NCBI GenBank assembly: GCA_963669455.1 | Contig: OY770026.1 | Coordinates: 3,782,001 to 3,846,000, forward strand | DNA: 64,000 nucleotides | Source: JAWKWH01 sp963669455 | Lineage (GTDB): Bacteria > Pseudomonadota > Alphaproteobacteria > Rhizobiales > Rhizobiaceae | Direction: 5' to 3' | In this document: piece after piece, positions 16,423 to 25,391 of the stretch | Numbering within the stretch: position 1 is the stretch's first letter | Layout of the letters: each line of letters opens with the position of its first letter | The notes under the pieces: generated by a model | The model's input: only the letters and a program-made list of their open reading frames with translations | The model's database searches: none | What the model was told of the DNA's origin: nothing | Translations under genes and position numbers: made by a program

Positions 16423-17880
16423 ATGAGATCTGCTGGACAAAAAGGTGCGGTTGCTGCCGGGCATCGGCTGACCGCTGAGGCCGCGGCTAGCGTTCTACGC
16501 GAAGGCGGCAATGCCGCCGATGCGGCCATTGCGGCGCTCGCCATGGCCTGCCTGTGCGAACCAGTGCTGTGCTCGCCCGGCGGCGGCGGGTTTGCCATGG
16601 TGCGGGACGCGGCAACCGGCCAGATCGAATTGATTGATTTTTTCCCGCACACGCCATTGCAGCGCGTGATCGAAGGCGACAACGGCGTGTACGAAATTCT
16701 TGCCGATTTCGGTACCGCGACGCAGGCGTTTCATATCGGGCCGGCAACGACGGCAACGCCCGGGTTCTTCGCCGGCGTCAAAGCCATTCACGGCCACGGA
16801 AGCGGTGTGGCGCTTGCCGATCTGTTCGCGCCGACAATTGATGCGGCGCGCAACGGCATCATTGTCACGCCCTATCAATATTACCTGTCCACGGTGGTGC
16901 AGCCGATCCTGCTTGCTACACCGGATGCCGCCCGGCTGTTTGCACTCGGCGGTGAATTGATCAAAACCGGTGAGACATTCTGCAATCCGGGCCTTGCCGA
17001 TGCGCTTGGCATCATGGCGCGGGATGGGTTTGCGGCAAGCGAGGTGGGAGCGGAAATTTTGGCAGGCCAGCGCGGCCGGGGACATCTGAGCGAGGATGAT
17101 CTGTCGAACTATCAAACATTCAGCCGTCAGCCGCACACGGTCGAAATCGCCGGAGCACAAGTGCACCTCAATCCCTTGCCCGCGGCCAGTGGCGTATTGA
17201 TCGGTCTCGGCATTAACGAGCTTGGCGGCATTTCCGGTGGCGAATTTGCTGAAGCCCTAAGGCAGACCGACCTGGCTCGCCGGGAGGCCGGTAATAATCT
17301 GGCGGCCTTGATCGGCCGGCCAGTGCGGCAGCGCGGAACAACGCATGTTTCGGTGATCGATGCGGCCGGCAATGCCTGTGCGGTGACCGTCTCCAATGGC
17401 GAGGGAAATGGCGAATTAGCAGGCCCTTTCGGTTTCATGCCGAACAACATTTTGGGCGAGGAAGACGTCAATCCGTACAGGACCGCAAACTGGCCGCAAA
17501 ACACCCGCCTGGCCTCGATGATGTGCCCGGCCATCATTGACGCCGGCGATGGCGGGTTGATTGCACTCGGCTCGGGGGGGTCGAACCGTATTCGCTCCGC
17601 CATGCTGCAGGTGATCGCCCGGCTGACCACAGGCGGGATGACACTTGCCGATGCGATCGCCGCACCGCGCCTGCATGTGGAAAACGGCCATTTGGATTTT
17701 GAAGATTTGTTCGATGATGAAACGGGACAGGAACTGGCGGCGGCGTTTACCGATCATCGCCGCTGGCCGGAACAAAATATGTTTTTCGGCGGGGTCCACG
17801 CAACTGCGATGGATTCATCGGGACGGTTTTCCGGCGATGGCGACAGGCGCCGGGACGGTGTTTCGATTGTCGTCGAATGA
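16423..17880 (+). CDS. Gamma-glutamyltransferase family protein
   Basis: Ntn-hydrolase homologue of gamma-glutamyltranspeptidase. Seen: N-terminal AGHRLTAEAAASVLREGGNAADAAIAA and PGGGGFAMV of the large subunit, then the autoprocessing site as RGTTHVSVID near residue 307, whose Thr would become the N-terminal nucleophile of the small subunit, and GSGGSNRIRSAMLQV. It lacks a signal peptide and is shorter (485) than periplasmic GGTs (about 570), so it may be a cytoplasmic hydrolase for gamma-glutamyl compounds. Divergent from uvrB; its 3' neighbour is convergent. Confidence 0.88.
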   Translation: MRSAGQKGAVAAGHRLTAEAAASVLREGGNAADAAIAALAMACLCEPVLCSPGGGGFAMVRDAATGQIELIDFFPHTPLQRVIEGDNGVYEILADFGTATQAFHIGPATTATPGFFAGVKAIHGHGSGVALADLFAPTIDAARNGIIVTPYQYYLSTVVQPILLATPDAARLFALGGELIKTGETFCNPGLADALGIMARDGFAASEVGAEILAGQRGRGHLSEDDLSNYQTFSRQPHTVEIAGAQVHLNPLPAASGVLIGLGINELGGISGGEFAEALRQTDLARREAGNNLAALIGRPVRQRGTTHVSVIDAAGNACAVTVSNGEGNGELAGPFGFMPNNILGEEDVNPYRTANWPQNTRLASMMCPAIIDAGDGGLIALGSGGSNRIRSAMLQVIARLTTGGMTLADAIAAPRLHVENGHLDFEDLFDDETGQELAAAFTDHRRWPEQNMFFGGVHATAMDSSGRFSGDGDRRRDGVSIVVE

Positions 17881-17973
17881 TGGCTGGCCGTGGCACCATC
17901 AAACCCACATATCTGCAAACGACGCCAATATGGGAAAAGAACGGAACTTCTGCGCCGATAACCACGATCTAGC

Positions 17974-19422
17974 TCAAAAGCCTGTCTTACCGAGCGTTCG
18001 CAGAATACTAATTAGTTTGGAGGCTGCGCTTGAGAGCGCGTCCTCATCAAATGCTGCGTAACCTACAAGCAGGGCTTGCGGTTTTTTATCCAGAACGCAG
18101 AACGATGAAAGCGCGTCGACAGACAGGCCGGCTTTTTGAGCAATCGCGCAGATTTCTCTGTCTGATATCCGGTCGGACAGTTTGGACTTCAGCGGTAGGC
18201 ATAAATGCATGCCCGCAGGATCCAGCCGAACATCGAGTAAATCCTGAACAGGTTTCAGCATCGAGATTAAATGGGCCTGACGCCGCGCATAGACCCGCCG
18301 CATGCGCCGAAGGTGAAGGGCGAATTCCCCACTTTGCATGAACGCCGCCAATGCGGGCTGCGGAACCAGCGAAGCGTGTGGTCCACTTTCATTCATATAT
18401 GCGCGAACGGCATCCAATAACCGCTTTGGCACCACCAGATATCCAATCCGCAGGGCCGGACTGATAAGCTTTGAAAAGCTGCCCATGTAAATCGTATGGT
18501 GCAAGCCGTCGAGCCCGGCCAGTGAAGGCAGGGGGTGTCCGTGATAGCGGAATTCGCTGTCATAGTCGTCCTCGACGATTAGCCCGTCCGTTTTTTCTGC
18601 CCAGTTCATCAGGGAAATACGACGGGGCAGCGGCAGGCTGAGACCTGTCGGGTAATGTCTGGATGGTGTTACAATCGCCACGGTGACCTCCGGCGGTATC
18701 CTGGAGGCATCGAACCCGTCTTGATCGATTGGTAGAGAACAGGCCCGGACGCCCGCTGTCTCCAGCACACCACGTGTTTTGTGCCAACAAGGGTCTTCGA
18801 TAGCGACCTTGACGTCCGCCCCCACGCAGCCACGGAAAATCAACTCGAAAGATTCTCTGGCGCCCGAGGTAATCACAACCTGTTCGGGCTCACAGACCAG
18901 GTTGCGCCACGACGCCAGGTGGTCCACGATCGTGGCACGCAATGGATACCAGCCTAACGGATCGGCGCGCCCAAGAAGCTCCGGGCCCGGCGCCCGCCAG
19001 ACCCTGTCTAGATGACGCGCCCATCGGGCGTGCGGCAAAAGTGACAAATCGGGTAAGCCGACCTGAAACGGAGCCCAGGGCTTAATCGTCTGAGCCTCGG
19101 GTTCGCGCAAGGGGCGCGGGGGTGCGAGATGGCTTATGTTCTCGGCCACATAGGTGCCGCTTCCCCGCCGTGCGATCAGATAGCCTTCACTGATGAGCTG
19201 ATCATAGACAGCCTGAACGGTGGTGCGCGAGACGGAAAGTTCCGTGGCCAGCAACCGGGAAGCGGGCAACTGCGCGCCTGCATTGTCCGGGGACGACATG
19301 ATGATGTCGCGCAACGCTTCAAGCAGTTGCACTTGCAACGGAATTTTGTCAGTTCGCTCCAAAGACAGTGCAAAAAGATCGCGACTTAAATTGGTATTAT
19401 GATTTTTCACAAAATTGGACAT
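17974..19422 (-). CDS. MocR/PdxR-type transcriptional regulator
   Basis: Fusion of a GntR winged helix and a fold-type I aminotransferase domain. Seen: winged helix at about residues 25-92 (ASRLLATELSVSRTTVQAVYDQL), then an aminotransferase domain with DDYDSEFRY near 285-293 and the PLP lysine in SFSK (Lys318). Such proteins sense PLP or an amino-compound/PLP adduct and usually control a divergent gene; here that is the FMN-oxidase-like gene at 19484, 61 bp away. Length (482) is typical. Confidence 0.92.
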   Translation of the reverse strand: MSNFVKNHNTNLSRDLFALSLERTDKIPLQVQLLEALRDIIMSSPDNAGAQLPASRLLATELSVSRTTVQAVYDQLISEGYLIARRGSGTYVAENISHLAPPRPLREPEAQTIKPWAPFQVGLPDLSLLPHARWARHLDRVWRAPGPELLGRADPLGWYPLRATIVDHLASWRNLVCEPEQVVITSGARESFELIFRGCVGADVKVAIEDPCWHKTRGVLETAGVRACSLPIDQDGFDASRIPPEVTVAIVTPSRHYPTGLSLPLPRRISLMNWAEKTDGLIVEDDYDSEFRYHGHPLPSLAGLDGLHHTIYMGSFSKLISPALRIGYLVVPKRLLDAVRAYMNESGPHASLVPQPALAAFMQSGEFALHLRRMRRVYARRQAHLISMLKPVQDLLDVRLDPAGMHLCLPLKSKLSDRISDREICAIAQKAGLSVDALSSFCVLDKKPQALLVGYAAFDEDALSSAASKLISILRTLGKTGF

Positions 19423-19483
19423 TTATGTAATGCCAATACCGTGACATGGAAGGTCTGGCAAGAACACGTATCGGATAATTGAG

Positions 19484-20134
19484 ATGACTGACACGCTGCC
19501 TATCACCGACCGTTCCCGCCTACGGCGATCGCATAACCGGGGGCATTTTGACCGCGAGACGATCAACGGCATACTTGATGCTCAACCGATGTGCAGCGTT
19601 GGCTATATCATTGATGGCAAACCCTTTGTGACGCCAACATTGCAGTGGCGCGAGGGAAACCATGTCTATTGGCATGGCTCTTCGGCCAGCAGGGCGCTGC
19701 GCAACTCACGTGACAGTGAGGTCTGTCTGAGCGTCGCCATTTTGGATGGCTTCGTACTGGCCCGGTCGGGCATGCATCATTCGGTCAATTCGCGATCGGT
19801 CACGCTGTTCGGAACGGCATTCAAATTGAACGACCCGGGTGAAAAACTTCAAAAATTGACCCGTTTCATCAACGGCCTGTTCCCTGGCCGCTATGAGAGC
19901 CTGCGCCCGGATCATCAGCAGGACCTCAAAGCCACTTTGGTTCTTGGGATGGAGATCAGCGAAGGCAGTGCCAAAATTCGTACCGGCGGTCCCAATGATG
20001 AAGAGCCGGATTATGCTTTGCCAATCTGGGCGGGCGTGATCCCGGTGAGGACAGATATTGGCGAGCCAATCCCGGACTCCAGAAACCTGCCGGAAGTTGA
20101 AATCCCCGATCATGTTGCGAATTTCAAGTTTTAG
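19484..20134 (+). CDS. Pyridoxamine 5'-phosphate oxidase-like FMN-binding split-barrel protein
   Basis: A 216-residue FMN split-barrel protein of the PNPOx-like superfamily, in the branch often annotated as 'pyridoxamine 5'-phosphate oxidase family / nitroimidazole-resistance-like'. Seen: CSVGYIIDGKPFVTPTLQWREGNHVYWHGSSASRALR-type opening strands (phosphate and flavin-contacting SSASRAL near 67), then HHSVNSRSVTLFGTA. It lacks the C-terminal PNPOx signature, so true PdxH activity is doubtful. Paired divergently with a MocR regulator that likely controls it. Confidence 0.85.
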   Translation: MTDTLPITDRSRLRRSHNRGHFDRETINGILDAQPMCSVGYIIDGKPFVTPTLQWREGNHVYWHGSSASRALRNSRDSEVCLSVAILDGFVLARSGMHHSVNSRSVTLFGTAFKLNDPGEKLQKLTRFINGLFPGRYESLRPDHQQDLKATLVLGMEISEGSAKIRTGGPNDEEPDYALPIWAGVIPVRTDIGEPIPDSRNLPEVEIPDHVANFKF

Positions 20135-20169
20135 CGCGTTCTTGGGCTGTGCAGGCTCGAAGGAAAGAT

Positions 20170-20384
20170 TCAAAGCCCCGTCAGTGCAGATTCCATTTTT
20201 GAGATTGCATCGCGCAGCAAGGGCAATAATTCATCGCGGCGCTGGTCGGTCAAATCACCCTTTGGCAACGCTATGGCAATCGTTGTTGCCGGGTCTTCGG
20301 CATCCTGAAAAACGGCATGGCGATACTCGATGCATCAATTTCGAACGAGCTCCGGGCCAGTGATTCCACATGGTTTCGTGTCAG
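20170..20384 (-). pseudogene. Remnant of a regulatory gene (possibly IclR C-terminus), frameshifted
   Basis: Directly after the DUF2783 stop the minus strand can be read as LTRNHVESLARSSFEIDA, then in another frame as YRHAVFQDAEDPATTIAIA and KGDLTDQRRDELLPLLRDA, ending in a TGA at 20170. The second frame is closed by a stop at 20337, so a frameshift separates the halves. The pattern resembles the end of an IclR effector domain, but I am not certain. No complete frame exists in 20135-20380. Confidence 0.3.
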
Positions 20385-20578
20385 CTCTCCTTCTTTGTGG
20401 CAACCGAAATGGCTTGCGACAGGATCTCACGGGAACCGATTGTATTGGCGAGCACAAGCACGAGGCGGGCATTCAGCGCCGCACTTTCATCATCGCTTAG
20501 CCCTTCATGGGCATCGAGCAATTCGGCGTAAAACCCATCAGGGTCTTCGATGTTCGGGCGCAAATCCAGTTCTGGCAT
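20381..20578 (-). CDS. DUF2783 family small protein
   Basis: A 65-residue acidic helical protein with the pattern DPDGFYAELLDAHEGLSD and LNARLVLVLANTIGS. DUF2783 proteins of unknown function are commonly encoded beside flavin-dependent aromatic hydroxylases, as here (three bases after the hydroxylase stop). It could be a small partner or stability factor of that enzyme; this is inference from context only. Confidence 0.8.
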   Translation of the reverse strand: MPELDLRPNIEDPDGFYAELLDAHEGLSDDESAALNARLVLVLANTIGSREILSQAISVATKKES

Positions 20579-20581
20579 TGC

Positions 20582-22207
20582 CTATTCCTTCCCGACGGCG
20601 GTTTTGAGAGCTGCTCGCATCTCATTGTCATCGTAGCTATCCCAACGTGCGCAAACATGCTGATCCGGACGGATCAGATAGACGGCACCCTTTGCCTCTC
20701 CGAGATAGCGCCCGGCTAACGCGCCGGAGGGATCGCCGGATGCTGAAATTGAAATCCGTCGCGCGTGGATTCCCTGTTCCTCGATCAATTCAGGTGCGTC
20801 GGCGTCGATGGTCAGGATCAGAAATTCGCCGCCAAGTTTTGACAAAAGGAAGTCATCGCCAATCGGGGCGTCCGGACATGCGCTGCCACAGCGGGTGCGC
20901 GCCGGTCCGCCTGTCAGCGCATCCGGCCCGTTAAGGGATAATCCGTCATAGGTGCACGGCACGCTCAATCGACCGGAATTCACCAAAGGCCGGGCGAATG
21001 ACGCATGTCCGGCAAGATCCAATACGGCATCGCGAAAGATCTTGCTGTTCTTGGTTTTGGGTGTGATGAAGTCGGTTGAGCGGGTGGAGTTTAAGATATT
21101 CTCATCAGCACCGTAGACGCGCTCTTCCGAATAGGTATCGAGCAGGGATTCCGGCGCCAGCCCGTTGACTACCAAACCCAGCTTCCAGCCCAGATTATCG
21201 GCATCCTGCATGCCGGAATTTGCGCCGCGTGCGCCGAAAGGCGACACCTGATGGGCGGCATCTCCGGCAAAGAACACGCGCCCGTGACAAAAGCTTTCCA
21301 TACGCTTGCACTGGAAAGTGTAGATCGATGACCACACCATGTCATATTCGATACCCTTCAGCATTGCATCCAGCCGCCGGCGGACATTTTCTTCCCTTAG
21401 CTCTTCTTTACGGTCCACATCCCAGCCGATCTGGAAGTCGATGCGCCAGACATCATCGGGCTGTTTGTGCAGCAGGGTCGACGTGCCCGATCCATGGGCC
21501 GGCTCGAACCAGAACCAGCGTTCCGTCGGGAAATCCACCTTGCCCTTCATTTTGATATCGGCGATCAGAAAACTGTCCTGAAACACCTTGCCAGTAAAAT
21601 CGAGATCCAGCATCTGACGAAGGGGCGAATTTGCCCCGTCGCACCCCACAAGCCAGTCAGCCGTGATGCTATAGGGCCCTTCAGGCGTGGTGATATCGAG
21701 CGCCACATGGCCATCGTGCACAACGACATTATCCACCCGGTTCTTGCCACGGATTTCAATTGGCGCGCCTTCGGCTTGCAACTGGCGCACCCGGTTGATC
21801 ATGAAATGCTCGAAATAGGGCTGCTGGAGATTTATGAAAGCCGGGTATTTGTGACCCTCTTCAGGCAGCAGGTTGAATTCGAAAACCTTGCGGTCCTTGT
21901 TGAACACCTTCCCGAGATTCCACACGACGCCTTTTTCCAACATGGGTTCGCCACAACCATACCGGTCGGCAATCTCAAGGCAGCGCTTGGAAAAACAAAT
22001 GGCCCGCGATCCCATGCCAACGCCTTCATGATCATCCAGGACAAGAACGGGAATTCCCTGTTGGCCGAGATCCAGCGCCGTTGCAATTCCGATAGGCCCG
22101 CCACCTATTACGACCACCGGATGGCGCACCGGTTTGGCCGCGTCCTGATCAGGTGATTTTTCGTAAGGATAAAGCTTGTAGGCAAGCGTATATCTGTCAT
22201 CCAACAT
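20582..22207 (-). CDS. FAD-dependent aromatic hydroxylase (group A flavoprotein monooxygenase)
   Basis: Single-component NAD(P)H/FAD hydroxylase of the PHBH/MhpA type. Seen: dinucleotide motif VVIGGGPIGIATALDLG near residue 35, the DG motif WLVGCDGANSPLR, and the FAD ribityl-binding GD motif FFAGDAAHQVSPFGARGAN, followed by a thioredoxin-like C-terminal domain. 541 residues from ATG 22207 (a start at 22225 adds six). Its place in the homogentisate operon suggests it makes homogentisate or a related ring-cleavage substrate, for example from 3-hydroxyphenylacetate, but the substrate cannot be read from sequence. Confidence 0.85.
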   Translation of the reverse strand: MLDDRYTLAYKLYPYEKSPDQDAAKPVRHPVVVIGGGPIGIATALDLGQQGIPVLVLDDHEGVGMGSRAICFSKRCLEIADRYGCGEPMLEKGVVWNLGKVFNKDRKVFEFNLLPEEGHKYPAFINLQQPYFEHFMINRVRQLQAEGAPIEIRGKNRVDNVVVHDGHVALDITTPEGPYSITADWLVGCDGANSPLRQMLDLDFTGKVFQDSFLIADIKMKGKVDFPTERWFWFEPAHGSGTSTLLHKQPDDVWRIDFQIGWDVDRKEELREENVRRRLDAMLKGIEYDMVWSSIYTFQCKRMESFCHGRVFFAGDAAHQVSPFGARGANSGMQDADNLGWKLGLVVNGLAPESLLDTYSEERVYGADENILNSTRSTDFITPKTKNSKIFRDAVLDLAGHASFARPLVNSGRLSVPCTYDGLSLNGPDALTGGPARTRCGSACPDAPIGDDFLLSKLGGEFLILTIDADAPELIEEQGIHARRISISASGDPSGALAGRYLGEAKGAVYLIRPDQHVCARWDSYDDNEMRAALKTAVGKE

Positions 22208-22231
22208 GGCGGCCTCCTCCCCCACGGAAAT

Positions 22232-23182
22232 TCAACCCTGCAACTGTTGCCACATCTCCAAATCACGCTTGTCGGTCCAGATGCGCGGATGCCAGATGCC
22301 GCGAGCCTCGTCATAGGCGCGGCTGACATTGAACGGCAGGCAATGCTCATAAATCGCGTAGTCCATGAATTTGGGATCGCAAGCCTCGCGCACGGCTTCC
22401 CACGCGTCTTTCAACGATCCGCCTTTCATCGCCACTTTCTTAGCCGGCTCATAAGTGGAATTGACAAAATCGCGCGTGCTTTCAATCGCGCGCTCAACGG
22501 CATCCTTGCCGACGAGTGCTGCCCCACGTCCCGGCGCAATCGCATCGACATCATAGGCCTTGATGTTGTCGAGGGTCTGCCCCCAATCGGCGAAGTGTCC
22601 GTCGCCGCAATAGCAGGCGGAATGATCTTCCACGATATCGCCGGTAAACATTACGTTTTGGTCCGGTACGTGAATGACGGCGTCACCGGCTGTGTGGGCA
22701 CGGCCGATCTGCTTGATATCGACGCGCCTATTTCCAAGGTAAACCGTCATGCTGTCGCTGAAGGTTGTCGTCGGATAGGTTAGCCCGGGAATGCTTTCAT
22801 GGCCTTCAAAAAGGCGGGGAAAACGCTGGAACTCGCTGTCCCAGTCCTCTTGGCCCCGCTCAACGACCATTGCGCGTGCGGTGTCGGACATGATGATCTG
22901 ACCGGCGTCAAAGGCGGACGCTCCAAGAACACGCACAGCATGGTAGTGGGTCAACACGACATGGCTGATCGGCTTGTCGGTGATTTCACGGACCTTCTCG
23001 ATTACCTTGTTTGCCAGCCTTGGTGTGGCCTGCGCCTCAACGATCATCACGCTGTCGTCACCGACGATCACACCCGAATTCGGATCGCCCTCGGCGGTAA
23101 ATGCCCAAAGCCCCTCGCCGATTTCGTCAAAGGTGATTTTCTTTTCCGACATGTCCCCCTGGGACGCGAATGCTTTTGCCAT
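22232..23182 (-). CDS. Metallo-beta-lactamase-fold protein with altered metal site
   Basis: A 316-residue MBL-fold protein. Seen: the usual first metal loop THxHxDH reads THYHAVRV here, so the Asp and third His are missing; AHTAGD and FTGDIVED keep the later His and Asp; the final ligand loop, usually PGHG, reads PGRG. It therefore probably binds one metal or none. It is preceded by AAGGA that overlaps the end of the fahA remnant. Similar proteins are common in homogentisate-type operons, where they may hydrolyse a thioester or lactone; role unproven. Confidence 0.82.
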   Translation of the reverse strand: MAKAFASQGDMSEKKITFDEIGEGLWAFTAEGDPNSGVIVGDDSVMIVEAQATPRLANKVIEKVREITDKPISHVVLTHYHAVRVLGASAFDAGQIIMSDTARAMVVERGQEDWDSEFQRFPRLFEGHESIPGLTYPTTTFSDSMTVYLGNRRVDIKQIGRAHTAGDAVIHVPDQNVMFTGDIVEDHSACYCGDGHFADWGQTLDNIKAYDVDAIAPGRGAALVGKDAVERAIESTRDFVNSTYEPAKKVAMKGGSLKDAWEAVREACDPKFMDYAIYEHCLPFNVSRAYDEARGIWHPRIWTDKRDLEMWQQLQG

Positions 23183-23185
23183 TTC

Positions 23186-23311
23186 TTATCCTTCTTTATG
23201 CGTTGCGTGCGTAGAAGCCGACGTCGAAAAGACGCCATGGGGAAGGTTGTTGAGCGGAAAGAAAGAGGGCGCCAAATTCACGCTTTCCAGCCAGCTTTTT
23301 TTCAACGTCAT
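23186..23311 (-). pseudogene. fahA: Fumarylacetoacetase gene remnant (5' end only)
   Basis: A 41-codon frame starting with ATG 23311, overlapping the maiA stop as ATGA. Residues 1-27 (KSWLESVNLAPSFFPLNNLP, then HGVFS) match the N-terminus of fumarylacetoacetases, which run to 400 or more residues. After GVFS the homology ends and a stop follows just before the next gene. The last enzyme of the homogentisate pathway has thus been deleted down to its first exon-like stub, leaving the start and coupling intact. Confidence 0.75.
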
Positions 23312-23949
23312 GTCGCCTCCTTCGCCTCTGGCTGCTGGTCGGGATGGGCGGCTGCAATTTCGGCAACGGCAAGACATGCGGCCTCAATCCGCACAATTTT
23401 CCGGTAGGGCGCCAGATCCACACCCCAACGGCGGGCATTGTAGACCTGGGCGACAATACACAGGTCAGCCAGGTCAGGTTTTGCACCGAACGCAAAGGAT
23501 GCTGTGTCTGGCAGCATGGTTTCGAGCGCGTCAAACCCTTGTCTCATCCAATGTTTCATCCAGTTTTGCGCCTGTTCGGGCGTTGCGCCGAATTCCGTCT
23601 TCAGTTGCGTGATCACACGCGAATTATTGACCGGGTGGATGTCGAGCGCGACCGTATGGGCGGCTGCAAGCACCTTTGCCCTTAGCAACGGATCTGCTGG
23701 CAATAGTCGCGGCTTTGGGTACACAGCATCCAGATAATCCAGAATGGCCATTGATTGCGTCAGTGTCGTGCCATCATCCAATTTTAGCGCCGGCACGCCC
23801 TTTCCCGGATTGATCGCCGCATAACTGGCCTGGTGCTGATCGCCTGAAACCAGGTCCACCGGCACAGTTTCATAATCCAGACCCTTGAGGTTTAGCGCAG
23901 CACGGACCCGGTAGGATGTTGTTGACCGCCAGTAGCTGTAGAGTTTCAT
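23308..23949 (-). CDS. maiA: Maleylacetoacetate isomerase
   Basis: Glutathione-dependent cis-trans isomerase converting maleylacetoacetate to fumarylacetoacetate; zeta-class GST fold. Seen: MKLYSYWRSTTSYRVRAAL with the zeta-class SSxCxxRxR-like active-site loop (here STTSYRVR, the usual Cys replaced by Tyr), PALKLDDGTTLTQSMAILDYL for the glutathione site, and a C-terminal helical domain. 213 residues from ATG 23949; the ATG overlaps the hmgA stop as ATGA. A longer frame to 23997 is unlikely. Confidence 0.92.
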   Translation of the reverse strand: MKLYSYWRSTTSYRVRAALNLKGLDYETVPVDLVSGDQHQASYAAINPGKGVPALKLDDGTTLTQSMAILDYLDAVYPKPRLLPADPLLRAKVLAAAHTVALDIHPVNNSRVITQLKTEFGATPEQAQNWMKHWMRQGFDALETMLPDTASFAFGAKPDLADLCIVAQVYNARRWGVDLAPYRKIVRIEAACLAVAEIAAAHPDQQPEAKEAT

Positions 23950-25307
23950 TTTTTGCCCGGTGTCCCGTCGAATTTCTTTTCGATATCCGTCCAGCAATCG
24001 ATGTAATCATCCTGTAGCGGCGCCTCCTTGCCGGCAAATTCGGTGAGCTGCTGGGGAAAGCGGGTCTCGAGCATGAACGACATCGTGTTGTCGAGCTTGT
24101 CCGGGCCGAGATTGGCATTTGACGCCTTTTCGAACGCCTCCTTGTCGGGTCCGTGCGGCAGCATCATATTGTGCAGGCTTAGCCCGCCTGGAACAAAGCC
24201 CTGCGGTTTGGCGTCATACTGTCCGTAAATGTTGCCCATCAGTTCCGACATGATGTTCTTGTGATACCAGGGTGGGCGGAACGTATCCTCCATGACCATC
24301 CAGCGCTCCCGGAACAGAACAAAGTCGATATTGGCAGTGCCCGGCTGGCCGGACGGTGCCGTGAGTACCGTAAAGATGGACGGATCGGGGTGGTCAAAAA
24401 GGATGGCACCCACAGGGCAATAAGTGCGCAGATCGTATTTCACCGGGGCGTAATTTCCGTGCCAAGCAACAACATCGAGCGGGCTTTGCCCGATCCTGGT
24501 CTCGTTAAACTGACCGCACCATTTGACGGTCACAGTCGAAGGCGTTTCGCGGTCTTCGAAGGCGGCTACAGGTGCCTTGAAATCGCGCCGGTTGGCCATG
24601 CAGTTAGCGCCGATCGGGCCGCGGCCGGGCAGCTCGAACTTTTGGCCATAATTCTCGCAGACAAAGCCGCGTGCCGGACCTTCGAGCAGTTCGACCCGGT
24701 AGAGCAAACCGCGCGGCAGGATGGCGATTTCCTTTGGCTCCAGATCGATGATTCCAAGCTCTGTGCAAAAGCGCAAGCGCCCCTCCTGCGGGACAACAAG
24801 TAGTTCGCTGTCGGCGGAGAAAAAGTAACTGTCGACCATGCTTTCGGTCGCCAGGTAAATGTGGCTGGCCATGCCGACCTGGGTGTTCACATCACCGGCG
24901 GTGGTCATGGTGCGCATGCCTGTCAGCCAGGTCAGCGGCTGGTCGCAATGGGGTACCGGATCCCAGCGGTACTGACCAAGCGATATGACATCCTCCACGG
25001 TATTCGGAGCCGATTTCCAATATGGCAGGTTGATCTTTTCATAGCGGTTCGAATGTTTGACCGATGGCCGGATGCGATAACACCATGTCCGTTCATTTTG
25101 ATGACTTGGCGCGGTGAAGGCGGTGCCGGAGAGCTGTTCGCCATAAAGCCCGTAGTTACATTTTTGCGGCGAGTTCATCCCTTGCGGGAGCGCGCCTGGC
25201 AGGGCCTCGGTTTCATAGTCGTTTCCAAAGCCCGGCATATATCCTTCATGCGGCCCTGGCACTGAAGGAGCCTGGATCATCTTGCTGAGAGCGGCTTGCT
25301 TGTTCAT
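23946..25307 (-). CDS. hmgA: Homogentisate 1,2-dioxygenase
   Basis: Fe(II) cupin dioxygenase that opens homogentisate to maleylacetoacetate in tyrosine/phenylalanine breakdown. Seen: N-terminal GFGNDYETEALPGALP and NYGLYGEQLSGTAFTAP, and the C-terminal iron-site region RPPWYHKNIMSELMGNIYG with HDMMLPHGPD-like HNMMLPHGPD. 453 residues, normal length. First gene of the operon hmgA-maiA-(fahA remnant)-MBL-hydroxylase-DUF2783; divergent from a MarR regulator. Confidence 0.97.
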   Translation of the reverse strand: MNKQAALSKMIQAPSVPGPHEGYMPGFGNDYETEALPGALPQGMNSPQKCNYGLYGEQLSGTAFTAPSHQNERTWCYRIRPSVKHSNRYEKINLPYWKSAPNTVEDVISLGQYRWDPVPHCDQPLTWLTGMRTMTTAGDVNTQVGMASHIYLATESMVDSYFFSADSELLVVPQEGRLRFCTELGIIDLEPKEIAILPRGLLYRVELLEGPARGFVCENYGQKFELPGRGPIGANCMANRRDFKAPVAAFEDRETPSTVTVKWCGQFNETRIGQSPLDVVAWHGNYAPVKYDLRTYCPVGAILFDHPDPSIFTVLTAPSGQPGTANIDFVLFRERWMVMEDTFRPPWYHKNIMSELMGNIYGQYDAKPQGFVPGGLSLHNMMLPHGPDKEAFEKASNANLGPDKLDNTMSFMLETRFPQQLTEFAGKEAPLQDDYIDCWTDIEKKFDGTPGKK

Positions 25308-25349
25308 CTGGTCCTCATTTGATACTTGACGATCCGGTTATCAGTTGCT

Positions 25350-25364
25350 TTTGTAACTAACAAA
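25350..25364. promoter_or_regulatory. Palindrome between hmgA and its divergent MarR gene
   Basis: TTTGT-AACTA-ACAAA is a perfect inverted repeat in the 84-bp intergenic region, 43 bp upstream of hmgA and 27 bp upstream of the MarR start. MarR proteins bind such short symmetric sites, so this is the likely operator for both genes. Only symmetry and position support it. Confidence 0.45.
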
Positions 25365-25391
25365 CTGTCAATAGCATCGACGGTGCCAATA

